In this document: positions 56,117 to 64,000 of the stretch, one piece after another
Position numbering within the stretch: position 1 is the stretch's first letter
How the letters are laid out: the number at the start of each line of letters is the position of its first letter
NCBI GenBank assembly: GCA_016218715.1
Contig: JACRDG010000006.1
Coordinates: 61,197-125,196 of the forward strand
Reading direction: 5' to 3'
Source of the DNA: Desulfomonile tiedjei
Lineage (GTDB): Bacteria; Desulfobacterota; Desulfomonilia; Desulfomonilales; Desulfomonilaceae
DNA: 64,000 nt
Position numbers and translations under genes: made by a program
The notes under the pieces: generated by a model
The model's database searches: none
Told to the model about the DNA's origin: nothing
What the model saw: only the letters and a program-made list of their open reading frames with translations

Positions 56117-56424
56117 CACGAAACTCCTTTCGCTGACTGCCCGTGTCAAAGGCCCAGAGAACCTTACCCAACTGAATGCTTTTCCTCCTTGTGGCCCGAG
56201 GAGGCATGGCACCGGCCCTGGTACCGCGCAAGGTGTCGAAAAACACCACCATGTGAGCCAGAGGCCAGTCACGTACTTCCACGAATAGAATATAGGCGCT
56301 CACTCTGGATGGGGCAAGTCAGCCCCTCGATTGAGGCGCTCCGAGACACCGATGAGAAACTCGGATGGTTGAGAAGACAGGTCGGTGCAGGCGCCGTGAA
56401 TTTGCCGCAATCGACACGCCAAGC

Positions 56425-56453
56425 TTGTCAACACCTGTTTTTTTCTGCATAAT
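56425..56453 (+). promoter_or_regulatory. sigma-70 promoter implying a leaderless ankyrin mRNA
   Basis: TTGTCA (-35), a 17-base spacer containing seven T in a row, and CATAAT (-10), each one base from consensus. Only six bases lie between the -10 box and the ATG at 56460, so transcription should start at or next to the A of the start codon. No ribosome binding site precedes the ATG, which fits leaderless translation. Confidence 0.6.
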
Positions 56454-56459
56454 TCGAAC

Positions 56460-57197
56460 ATGGACCACACTTCCTCAGACACCCACACATCAGAACCAAA
56501 GATCAGATGCTTCGAGTGCAAGCACCTCGTAGAATGGCCGTTCTGCCTGGCGTTTCTTTCCCGAGAGGGCATACCCGAGCCTATACGGTCGGGGCGCGTC
56601 GAACATGACGATCCTTATCCGGGCGATCACGGCATTCGATTCCTTCCTGTGGATGCGCCCTATGAACTCTCGGAAGAGGCGGTAAAGGGTCTCCTCGTTG
56701 CTTACCGAGGCGAGGTAATCCTCCCCGTACTTTCAGAGCCTGTGCGCTCCCTGCAGGCCAAAGTCTCTGAAGAAGCGCAGTCGGAGGCGGAGCCCGTTGC
56801 CGAGATCGAGGTTCAAATTGACGGCGAGTTTCAAACCGAACTCGCTTCACGTCTCTCCGAAGAACTCGATGCGATCATGGACGATCGCGTCGGGGAGGTA
56901 ACAGCCCAGCTGTTCGACGCCTGCCGCAGGGGAGACCTGGATACGGTGAGAAACCTGCTGGACCTCGGACCGAGTCTCAACATCCAGGACGTGGACGGGA
57001 ACACCCCGCTTATGGTTGCTTGTCGCCATTGTCACCTCGACGTCGTTCGCTTGCTCCTGATTAAAGGTTCGGATGTTCACATGCGAAACAGCTATTCCAA
57101 GAGCGCCCTGGACATCGCCACAGACTGGGGCTACCCCACGATCGTGCAACTCCTCAAAGCATACGGGGCACAAGAGTCCGATCCCTCCATCTTCTGA
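56460..57197 (+). CDS. ankyrin-repeat protein with N-terminal Cys motif
   Basis: A 245-residue cytoplasmic protein. Residues 15-35 have a possible small zinc site (IRCFECKHLVEWPFCLAF) followed by a region with an HDDPYPGDHG loop. The middle (about 90-140) is Glu-rich and helical. The C-terminal 100 residues contain three ankyrin repeats: AQLFDACRRGDLDTVRNLLD, DGNTPLMVACRHCHLDVVRL and KSALDIATDWGYPTIVQLL. It should be a protein-interaction adaptor. It lacks a ribosome binding site and is probably leaderless. The phasin-like gene begins 11 bases after its stop and is likely cotranscribed. Confidence 0.8.
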   Translation: MDHTSSDTHTSEPKIRCFECKHLVEWPFCLAFLSREGIPEPIRSGRVEHDDPYPGDHGIRFLPVDAPYELSEEAVKGLLVAYRGEVILPVLSEPVRSLQAKVSEEAQSEAEPVAEIEVQIDGEFQTELASRLSEELDAIMDDRVGEVTAQLFDACRRGDLDTVRNLLDLGPSLNIQDVDGNTPLMVACRHCHLDVVRLLLIKGSDVHMRNSYSKSALDIATDWGYPTIVQLLKAYGAQESDPSIF

Positions 57198-57208
57198 AGC
57201 CTTCTCTC

Positions 57209-57544
57209 GTGGATGAGTCGGGCCTGTGGCAGGAGATGCTCGCGAATTCGCCTTGGCTGAGCCGGAGTGAAGTATCCATGGCGGACATGTGGAAGCCCTG
57301 GCTTGCCGGCATTCGTTCAGCCAACGAACTCAGCCTCAACGCGTGGAAGATCCTGATCGAACAGGGTGAAGATATCTTCTTCCGATCGCTCAAGGAATCT
57401 CGGATTTACTCGCAAACTGTGGAGGAGAACCTCCGGGAGAACTGGGAACAGGTCAAGAAAGCCCAAACGAATCAGCGCCAGGCGGTTGAGGAACTCTTGA
57501 ACAAGATGGAAGGCATGCTCGCCGGCAAGGACGAATCCGCTTGA
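57209..57544 (+). CDS. phasin-like helical protein
   Basis: GTG start at 57209 (111 aa) or ATG at 57278 (88 aa); GGAG lies ten bases before the latter. Composition is helical and amphipathic, with MWKPWLAGIRSANELSLNAW, then a coiled coil (VEENLRENWEQVKKAQTNQR) ending in a short charged tail. Length and the heptad-rich C-terminal half resemble phasins or polyhydroxyalkanoate synthase partner proteins, but no PHA synthase is in the window. The function call is weak. Probably in one transcript with the ankyrin gene. Confidence 0.6.
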   Translation: MDESGLWQEMLANSPWLSRSEVSMADMWKPWLAGIRSANELSLNAWKILIEQGEDIFFRSLKESRIYSQTVEENLRENWEQVKKAQTNQRQAVEELLNKMEGMLAGKDESA

Positions 57545-57904
57545 TCGGGAGCCGATGGGGCTTGGCGGTTCCGTCGCCGAGCCCTACGCTTTCTCGCAGC
57601 GGAGCACTGAGCGCAACTGCATATCCCCCACCACCGTCACGCAACCGACAGCAGTTGCCTGGATCATTGCCGGATTCCGACGTTCGGGAGGCGGAGCAAG
57701 CGCGACCATGGGTTGGACGGACAGTCCCGCGACTCGCCTGACTGTCGATGAATTCGGGCACGATGCCCTTCCCACCGAAGCCGTCTCACTTATCGGACAT
57801 TTGTCTTGGCAATGACCGCAACAGACTGAAAAGTGGTTGCAGATTGCTAACAAATCCGTTAACCACTCCCCGGATCGCGGCCCTATCTCAGGGCAAAGGT
57901 GGGA
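57545..57904. other. convergent intergenic region
   Basis: Between the phasin-like gene and the CoA-binding gene. I find no gene, repeat or clear terminator. Confidence 0.45.
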
Positions 57905-58333
57905 TCACTCTCGCGTGCCGACGAGTCGCGCGTGTTCCTGGAGCATGCACGCGTCCTGCACCACAGCCAGACCCGCTTCAGCGGCTATCCGTGCTGCTTC
58001 GTCATTACGGATGCCCAGTTGCAGCCACAGAACCTTGGCTCCTATCGCGGCAGCCTGCCGGGCGATATCCGGCGTGAATTCGCTGCGGCGAAATACATCC
58101 ACCACATCCACGGGCACCGGTACCGACCTCAGGTCCGGATAGCTCTTTTCTCCGAGTACGGTCTCTGTGGCCGGGTTCACCGGGATAATCCGGTACCCCT
58201 TCTGTTGGAGGTACTTGGCCACCTGGTGGCTCGCCTTCGACGTGTTGGCAGACAAGCCGACCACTGCAATGGTCTTTGCCGTGCCCAGAAGCTCCAGCAG
58301 GGCGGCATCATCGGGTTTGTCCGGTAGGGTCAT
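57905..58333 (-). CDS. CoA-binding domain protein (YccU family)
   Basis: The ATG at 58333 has GGAGGG six bases upstream; the frame upstream is rejected. The 142-residue protein is a single Rossmann-type CoA-binding domain: TIAVVGLSANTSKASHQVAK, YRIIPVNPATETVLGEKSYP, VDVVDVFRRSEFTPDIARQA and LWLQLGIRNDEAARIAAEAG, with VVQDACMLQEH near the end. Members bind CoA or acyl-CoA; the physiological role is unknown. It stands with other minus-strand single genes. Confidence 0.9.
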   Translation of the reverse strand: MTLPDKPDDAALLELLGTAKTIAVVGLSANTSKASHQVAKYLQQKGYRIIPVNPATETVLGEKSYPDLRSVPVPVDVVDVFRRSEFTPDIARQAAAIGAKVLWLQLGIRNDEAARIAAEAGLAVVQDACMLQEHARLVGTRE

Positions 58334-58528
58334 AACAAGCCCTCCCGTCGGGGGTCGCATTTCCCGGATCGTCAGATCCTTTGGGAACCGTTCACCGGGA
58401 TCGGTCCAACGGGCTGGAATCACGATGGGGGAGGCTTGGAGGGGGAGATGCGTCTCCCCTCCATCCTCACCGCGCGCCGAGCCGCCTCAAGCCCGGTGAA
58501 CTATTACATCCTTTGTTCTTGGACCCCG

Positions 58529-58834
58529 TCACGTCCCGGACGTTCGCCTCCCCTTGAAGACTTCGACGGTTTGGGCCAGGATCTTGGCCAGGTCTTCCGC
58601 CTGCTCCAGGGTCATGTAGATCTGGCGCTCATAGAGTTCCACGAGCCTTTGGCCGCCCTTCTCGTCTGCGGTCGGCACGTACCTGCCGAAAAAGAGAGAA
58701 ATATCTCGCGGACTCGTGGCCACCATTGCACAATTGGTGTAGTAGACCGCGAGCTGGTTCGACATCATTTTGGCCGGCCCGGCCTGCGGCTGAGCAGTCT
58801 CGGCTTGTTCCGTCTTCTGATCTTCACCGTTCAT
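58529..58834 (-). CDS. DUF3467-family protein
   Basis: AAGGAG lies nine bases before the ATG. The 101-residue protein has a disordered Glu/Gln/Ala-rich start and a compact domain with SNQLAVYYTNCAMVATSPRD, ISLFFGRYVPTADEKG and a closing helix TLEQAEDLAKILAQTVEVF, which matches the DUF3467 pattern. Function unknown. Between it and the CoA-binding gene are 195 bases without features. Confidence 0.8.
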   Translation of the reverse strand: MNGEDQKTEQAETAQPQAGPAKMMSNQLAVYYTNCAMVATSPRDISLFFGRYVPTADEKGGQRLVELYERQIYMTLEQAEDLAKILAQTVEVFKGRRTSGT

Positions 58835-58978
58835 CCCTTACAACTCCTTGGTTTGTTGTCAGCGTTTATGGACACCATTCCCATTTCTACGATACGCTCG
58901 CCAAAGGGTGGCATCCCTTCGGCATTAACTCCCTGGTGACGTTCACAGAGCGGTACCCCAGCAGGTGTAGTCGCGGAT

Positions 58979-59680
58979 TCACCCGCGGTCAAGCTCTTTT
59001 TGCCCAGAGCAGCCAAGACGGGGCAAGGGTTCCGGCAAATCCCAGGATGGATAGCAATCCTGCGGGAGAAGGACCGGCAAGATGGCGACGCCACTGAAAG
59101 GCCCGGAGCGGGGATTCCAGGAACGACACGGCACTTGAGAAACCGAGCACTGACGCCCGAGTGTGGCTGTCCGGTTTGCTGCGAAGAACGCATTCTCTCG
59201 TGCCGGAATCTCTACCGCGCGGTAGGCAGCCGATCCCCAACGGGCATCCCGCTGTTCGGCAGCGCTCGCGGCGAACAGAGAGAATTCAAAGCCATGGCGT
59301 GCCCTGCAGGATATCCAGTAAAAGGAATGGGTTACATCATTGCCAAGCTGGTCCAGGAGCAAGTGGTACGTGATCCCTGCTCCCACGGCCCAGAGCCACG
59401 TTGGCCCCGACCAAAACAGCAGCACCGTCCAGGTCGCGATGGCCCACTCCCATGCATGGAAGCACACGAACGTCTTGCGGAGCCGACTCTGGTAGCAGGT
59501 GGCGAAAAAGTCGCTCAGCCCACGCCAGCCGCGTCTGAAATAGACGTAATCCGGGATGTGGTCCACGTCGATGAGCACGCTGGATGCTCCGGCGACAAGG
59601 GTGGCGGCCAACGAGCTCGTGGCGAGGTACGTGCCTGCCATCAACGGCAACGCGGCGACACTGTGGTTTCGCAACTTCAT
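58979..59680 (-). CDS. YdjM/LexA-regulated-type membrane hydrolase-like protein with repeat-derived C-terminus
   Basis: ATG at 59680 (233 aa); an ATG at 59692 is also possible. Residues 1-130 are a membrane domain with helices around 10-38, 75-95 and 95-115, plus LIDVDHIPDYVYF and GITYHLLLDQLGNDVTH, the His/Asp pattern of YdjM-type putative metal-dependent membrane hydrolases. From about residue 135 the sequence loses protein-like character, and about residues 175-205 are encoded inside a degenerate copy of dispersed repeat A. The native 3' end was probably replaced or the gene truncated by the repeat. The product may still fold. Confidence 0.6.
   Translation of the reverse strand: MKLRNHSVAALPLMAGTYLATSSLAATLVAGASSVLIDVDHIPDYVYFRRGWRGLSDFFATCYQSRLRKTFVCFHAWEWAIATWTVLLFWSGPTWLWAVGAGITYHLLLDQLGNDVTHSFYWISCRARHGFEFSLFAASAAEQRDARWGSAAYRAVEIPARENAFFAANRTATLGRQCSVSQVPCRSWNPRSGPFSGVAILPVLLPQDCYPSWDLPEPLPRLGCSGQKELDRG
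59060..59153 (+). repeat. dispersed repeat A, degenerate copy 3
   Basis: Recognisable by GGACCGGCAAGATGGCGACG, CCACTGAAAGGCCCGGAGC and CTTGAGAAACCGAGCACTGACG, which follow the order of copy 1. It overlaps the 3' part of the YdjM-like gene on the opposite strand. Confidence 0.5.
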
Positions 59681-59841
59681 GTGAGGTACCAATTCTTAAG
59701 GTCAGATCTGCTCCCCCCCGACTCGGCCAGTGTACCCCCTCAAACTCCCGATTTCAACACTTCTCTCGGCGTCCCAATGGACATTCCTCGAAACCAGGCG
59801 TATGTTCTGGAGCAGTTGTGGGCGTCATCGGCCCGATGTCC

Positions 59842-59958
59842 CTTAGTACAGGATTTCGTAAATACGGTTCGCTCAAGGGCCAGCTCTTGGCTGTTCAGTG
59901 GGGCCGGCATCTTGCCGGTCCAATAAGAAATGACAGGCAAGATGCCTGTCCCACCAAG
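59842..59958 (-). repeat. dispersed repeat A, copy 2
   Basis: Reverse complement of copy 1 at 9502-9622: it opens with CTTAGTACAGGATTTCG, includes CAGTGGGGCCGGCATCTTGC and ends GCCTGTCCCACCAA. The two copies match at most positions by eye. Confidence 0.7.
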
Positions 59959-60052
59959 GCCCCGAAATCCGCGACCGAACTTGTGAAAAGCCGTACTTTG
60001 TATTCGTTCTCGCAAGTTCGGTCACGGATGTGTTACTCGTCGGAATCATCCT

Positions 60053-60114
60053 TCGTCATTCCGGCGGAGACCGGAATCCAGGATTTCTGGACCCCGGCCT
60101 TCGCCGGAGTGACG
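60053..60114 (+). repeat. dispersed repeat B, copy 2
   Basis: CGTCATTCCGGCGGAGACCG ... TTTCTGGACCCCGGCCTTCG ... GGAGTGACG, an imperfect palindrome related to 35493-35564 but without its 12-base insertion. Confidence 0.7.
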
Positions 60115-60199
60115 TGCCGGGAACCGTGACCGTATTTATGAAACACGGTACTTAGTTGACGCTTCGACAGCCTTCAATAAATTTCCTCCGGAATGCGCC

Positions 60200-62155
60200 A
60201 TGTCGTTTAAGCTTCGTTTGGGCATAACGATCAAGATGACGCTGCTGGTGTTGTGCGGGACCGCGGCAGTATTTGCCTTCGTGTTGTACCGGAGTGGCCT
60301 CTCCTCCGAAGAACTGATCGTGACCGACGCGAAGCGCAGTGCAGAAGACCGCGCGAGGTCCGTGGCTCGGCAATTGGATAGCAGGCTCCAGACAGTGGCC
60401 AAGATCACCGAGATCATGGTCTTGGCCCTCGAATCCGGCAATTGGGACGAACGGACCCTTTTCGAGCTGATCCGGCGGGTCGTAAAGGACAACAAGGATG
60501 TCTACGGCACAGCGGTGGCGTTTGAGCCGCATGCGTTCAACCCCGACGTCAAAGCGTACGCACCGTACTATTACAAGGCACCCGGCGGGCCCCGGTTCGT
60601 GCAGCTCGGCACCGAGACGTACGATTATTTCATGCAGGACTGGTATCACATCCCAAAGGAAATGAGCCGCCCCATGTGGAGCGCTCCGTACTTCGACGAG
60701 GGGGGCGGCAATAGGATCATGACCACTTACTCCTCCCCGTTCTTTTCACGGAGCGGCAAAGATGCGGTTCCGAAGCTTCGAGGGATCGTTACCGCGGACC
60801 TGACCCTCGAGCGCCTGACCGCGATGGTCTCAGAAGTGCGGATGGCCGAGACCGGATTTGCATTTCTCATCTCAGAGCAGGGCACGTTTCTGTCGCACCC
60901 CGACAAGAGCCTCGAAATGCGCGAGTCGATGTTCAGCCTGGCGGAAGAGCGGCACAAGCCGGAGCTCGGCAGGATCGGTCGCGACATGATCCGCAATCAG
61001 TCGGGAATATTGGACGTCGGCGATGCCTTACGGCCTGAGGATTGTTTCCTGGCTTACCAGCGGCTGGACAGTACCGGTTGGTCAGTGGGCGTGATTTTTC
61101 CCAAGAGCGAGCTTTTTGCGAGCACGGAAGAGCTCAAGTGGTCCATAATCAAGTGGGCAGCGGTGGGAGCGATCCTGCTGCTGGCAGTGAGCTTCCTCAT
61201 GGCTCGCTCAGTCACGAGCCCGCTCCACCGCATGGCTCAAGCCACCAGGAGGGTCGCGGAGGGGGACCTGGACATCGATCTTTCGGACATTCGCCAGCAG
61301 GACGAAGTGGGGGAACTCGCGCAGTCCTTGACAACTATGGCTCGGGACCTGAAGACCTACATCCGCAACCTGACGGAGACCACCGCGGCCAAGCAGCGGA
61401 TCGAGAGCGAGCTGTCCATTGCCGCGGACATTCAGCGGAGCATGCTGCCGTCGCGCTTTCCCGCGTTTCCCGGGCGGGATGAATTCGACATCTATGCCAT
61501 GATGCGTCCCGCGAAGGAAGTTGGCGGGGATTTCTACGATTTCTTCCTCCTGGACGAGGATCATCTCTGCGTGGCGATCGGCGACGTCTCAGGCAAAGGG
61601 GTCCCCGCGGCGCTGTTCATGTCGGTGACCAAGTACCTGCTCGAGGCGGGGGTAGGCCTCGGCGGCACGGCCGATCAGGTGATGAGCCGTGTGAATGCGC
61701 TCCTCGCTCGAAACAACGACTCGTGCATGTTCGTCACGCTCTTCTTGGGCATCCTCGATCTTCGCACCGGCGAGTTCTTCTACGCCAACGGCGGCCACAA
61801 TTCTCCCGTGCTGCTGGTACCAGATCAAGAACCGGCCTTCCTCGGCAAACCGGGCGGCCCGGTGGTGGGGATTATGGACACCGCGGAATTCCGCATGGAC
61901 ACACTCGTACTCTCACCCGGCTCGGTCCTCCTCACCTACACCGACGGGGTGACCGAAGCATTCAACACTGCGGACGAGGCCTTCGCCGAAGACCGGCTGC
62001 TCGAAACCGCGCGCTCCCTCCGTGACAAGTCCGTCAAGGACATGACCACCGGGCTCGTGGATGCCATCGATGCCTTCTGCAGCGGCGCTCCCCAGGCCGA
62101 CGATATTACCGTGCTGACGTTGGTGTTCGGAAAGGCCTTGTGCTCGAAGGTTTGA
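60200..62155 (+). CDS. membrane receptor with HAMP and SpoIIE-type PP2C phosphatase
   Basis: A 651-residue protein: helix about 12-30, a periplasmic double-Cache-like sensor (about 32-310, with VYGTAVAFEPHAFNP, FMQDWYHIP and GTFLSHPDKSLEM), a second helix (WAAVGAILLLAVSFLMA), HAMP (TSPLHRMAQATRRVAEGDLD), a coiled linker, and a SpoIIE/RsbU domain (EVGGDFYDFF, AIGDVSGKGVPAALFMS, LLTYTDGVTEAFN) with metal-binding Asp residues present. It should dephosphorylate an anti-sigma antagonist in response to an external small molecule. No partner STAS or anti-sigma gene is adjacent. The ribosome binding site is weak. Confidence 0.93.
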   Translation: MSFKLRLGITIKMTLLVLCGTAAVFAFVLYRSGLSSEELIVTDAKRSAEDRARSVARQLDSRLQTVAKITEIMVLALESGNWDERTLFELIRRVVKDNKDVYGTAVAFEPHAFNPDVKAYAPYYYKAPGGPRFVQLGTETYDYFMQDWYHIPKEMSRPMWSAPYFDEGGGNRIMTTYSSPFFSRSGKDAVPKLRGIVTADLTLERLTAMVSEVRMAETGFAFLISEQGTFLSHPDKSLEMRESMFSLAEERHKPELGRIGRDMIRNQSGILDVGDALRPEDCFLAYQRLDSTGWSVGVIFPKSELFASTEELKWSIIKWAAVGAILLLAVSFLMARSVTSPLHRMAQATRRVAEGDLDIDLSDIRQQDEVGELAQSLTTMARDLKTYIRNLTETTAAKQRIESELSIAADIQRSMLPSRFPAFPGRDEFDIYAMMRPAKEVGGDFYDFFLLDEDHLCVAIGDVSGKGVPAALFMSVTKYLLEAGVGLGGTADQVMSRVNALLARNNDSCMFVTLFLGILDLRTGEFFYANGGHNSPVLLVPDQEPAFLGKPGGPVVGIMDTAEFRMDTLVLSPGSVLLTYTDGVTEAFNTADEAFAEDRLLETARSLRDKSVKDMTTGLVDAIDAFCSGAPQADDITVLTLVFGKALCSKV

Positions 62156-62435
62156 ACCACGTAGCCTGTTTCAGCGGTGCGGTACAGTACGCCCACAGAT
62201 GGCGACCCAACCGGACAGCCAAACTAATCTGCCGCGTCCTCTCGAGCTGGAAACTTGCCGGCCCCACTACGATTCCCGAACGCGGATTTTGCTGGAGGCC
62301 ATGCTTGACCGCCACGATCTGGGGTTCAGTGCTGGCAGCCTCACGAAACCGAAGACCTGAGCCGGCTGCCACCGGCTGGGTTGTCCAGCAGTGCCCGTTG
62401 CGGTTTCAGTGGGGGTACTCGTGTGTTAGCCGCCC

Positions 62436-63035
<600 letters not shown>

Positions 63036-63039
63036 CGTG

Positions 63040-63846
63040 CTAAGACTCCTTTGCGTCCCGCGCAGAGCGGAGGTACGCGGAGACCTCGTTCATCAGCTCG
63101 ACAAGTCCGGCGCGATCCCGGGACGCGTACAGGGCCGCTGTGGAGACCACCGATTCCACGAGGTTGACCGCGACGTCCCGGGATGCGGGGTTATGAATGC
63201 CTATGTCCGCATACAGCTCGGGGGACTGATCGAGTTGGCGCTCAAGCATGCGCACCAGCGTAGCGAACCAGCGGCCGGATCGTGGAAGATTCGCGGCAAG
63301 ATCGAACTCACGCTTCATGAGCGTTCTGCCGAAGCACAGGAGCAACAAGTGGCGCAGCACCTGAACTTCGGCCATGAGGCGGTCGTGCTCCTCAGGATCG
63401 ATTTGCGTTACCGTGGCCCCTTTCCCTTCGAGCCACGAGGTCAGCCAGCCGACCCAGCGTTCCCCTCGCGCGGGGCACACAAAGACGATCTGATCCTCGA
63501 GCGTACTCGTTGCCGGTCCGAACAACGGATGCGTGCCGATGACCTCGCCTCGGCAATGCTTCAGCATCGACGCGACCGGGCGCGCCTTGACCGAAGCAAT
63601 GTCGATGACGACCGCATCATCGCGGGTAAACGGTCCCAACTCTCGCACCACGTCATCCAGCGTGGGAATGGGAACCGCAAGCACCGTGACGTCACTCTCC
63701 GCCACCGCCTGCCAGGAAACCGGGCCCTCCAGCCGATCCACAACCGTGAATCGATACCCCGCCTCGCTCAAAAAGCGACCCAGGAGCGAACCCATCCGGC
63801 CCCGTCCGCCTACAATGGCAATGCTCTGAGGTTCCACCCGCACCAT
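63040..63846 (-). CDS. tyrA: prephenate dehydrogenase
   Basis: A 268-residue TyrA-type protein. The N-terminal NAD-binding fold has IAIVGGRGRMGSLLGRFL, then DVTVLAVPIPTLDDVV and VIDIASVKARPVASM. The substrate loop IGTHPLFGPATSTLEDQIVF contains the conserved His of the family, and an all-helical C-terminal domain follows. There is no fused chorismate mutase or ACT domain. It oxidises prephenate (or arogenate) for tyrosine synthesis in the cytoplasm. It heads a two-gene operon with the quinone reductase. Confidence 0.9.
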   Translation of the reverse strand: MVRVEPQSIAIVGGRGRMGSLLGRFLSEAGYRFTVVDRLEGPVSWQAVAESDVTVLAVPIPTLDDVVRELGPFTRDDAVVIDIASVKARPVASMLKHCRGEVIGTHPLFGPATSTLEDQIVFVCPARGERWVGWLTSWLEGKGATVTQIDPEEHDRLMAEVQVLRHLLLLCFGRTLMKREFDLAANLPRSGRWFATLVRMLERQLDQSPELYADIGIHNPASRDVAVNLVESVVSTAALYASRDRAGLVELMNEVSAYLRSARDAKES

Positions 63847-63896
63847 CCCCGCTATCCGACCCGCTTATACCAGCCCGCCGCCAAGCGAGGAATACT

Positions 63897-63930
63897 GGGG
63901 GGAACTTCTTTGTGCAAAGAAGTTCCCCCC
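63897..63930. repeat. perfect 16-bp inverted repeat
   Basis: GGGGGGAACTTCTTTG and CAAAGAAGTTCCCCCC flank TG, 50 bases upstream of tyrA. A hairpin this perfect suggests a terminator or REP-like element; six C/G at each end give a very stable base. Confidence 0.8.
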
Positions 63931-63959
63931 GAGCCCCCCTCAAGAAACTCTATCGCCCT

Positions 63960-64000
63960 GGGTTTTCCGGCTTTCCTCGACGAGGAAAGCCGGAAAACCC
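63960..64000. repeat. perfect 20-bp inverted repeat at the window edge
   Basis: GGGTTTTCCGGCTTTCCTCG and its exact complement flank a single A and end at the last base of the window; the palindrome may continue outside. Only 29 bases separate it from the 16-bp repeat, giving paired hairpins. Confidence 0.8.

Larger units (their letters stand above)
56058..56459. other. divergent intergenic region
   Basis: Between the 62-aa gene (minus) and the ankyrin gene (plus). Contains a perfect inverted repeat at 56101-56116 and a good plus-strand promoter at 56425-56453. Frames across it look like shadows. Confidence 0.5.
59681..60199. other. gene-free interval packed with repeats
   Basis: Contains repeat A copy 2, repeat B copy 2, and short end-like motifs: CGTATTTATGAAACACGGTA near 60130 and ACTTGTGAAAAGCCGTACTT near 59980, resembling 37200-37230. 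It appears to be a nest of non-coding mobile repeats upstream of the SpoIIE-type gene. Confidence 0.6.

Noticed and set aside
57209..57544. Firm assignment as a PHA granule phasin
   Set aside because: Only length and helical character agree; no PHA synthase or depolymerase is in the window.

Overview
The window reads as chromosome of an anaerobic Gram-negative bacterium, most likely a Desulfobacterota (former Deltaproteobacteria: Syntrophobacter- or Desulfomonile-like) lineage. This is inference from gene content: an NfnAB-type electron-bifurcating pair, NikR, a branched-chain-type ABC transporter interleaved with acyl-CoA synthetase genes, an outer-membrane porin, and a candidate UGA-decoded selenoprotein. 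DNA is moderately GC-rich, genes sit in short operons on both strands, and dispersed palindromic repeats occupy several gaps. I saw no rRNA, tRNA, CRISPR array, transposase or phage genes.

Layout. 0-10 kb: a partial methyltransferase-glycosyltransferase fusion; a rhodanese/MauE pair; an orphan peptide-type binding lipoprotein; a minus-strand triad with overlapping genes (retropepsin-like 'Zn protease', inactive-transglutaminase 7TM protein, RimK-like ligase); CorA. 10-20 kb: small secreted and membrane proteins, nfnAB, a D-2-hydroxyacid dehydrogenase, a Tat-exported polysaccharide deacetylase and a large hybrid histidine kinase. 20-33 kb: a carbon-uptake island. On the minus strand lie an enoyl-CoA hydratase, an HMG-CoA-lyase-like protein and acetoacetyl-CoA synthetase. 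Divergent from them is a seven-gene operon: livG, acyl-CoA synthetase, livH, livM, binding protein, livF and a secreted protein. Together they suggest uptake, CoA activation and degradation of a branched or short-chain acid. 33-45 kb: ligA, acylphosphatase, a ChaN-like protein, a large porin, an S1-domain protein followed by an ABC-2 exporter, an unrecognised 352-aa protein and NikR.

45.5-47.1 kb is the most unusual locus. A promoter with a consensus -35 box and an ArsR-type palindrome drives a TlpA-like thioredoxin, then a tiny one-helix membrane protein, then an ArsR regulator. The tiny gene has an in-frame TGA followed at once by a SECIS-like hairpin and a short tail with a cysteine. I read it as a candidate 49-residue selenoprotein in a self-regulated envelope thiol/selenol redox operon.

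47-64 kb: a PHP-UvrD helicase fusion, a TPR protein, a three-gene exported operon (phosphodiester-glycosidase-like protein, unknown exported protein, MltD-like transglycosylase with its catalytic Glu changed to Gln), a single-domain CULT (cereblon-type) protein, an ankyrin protein with a probable leaderless promoter, CoA-binding, DUF3467 and YdjM-like proteins, a repeat cluster, a SpoIIE-type phosphatase receptor, and tyrA with a quinone reductase. The window ends in a long perfect palindrome.
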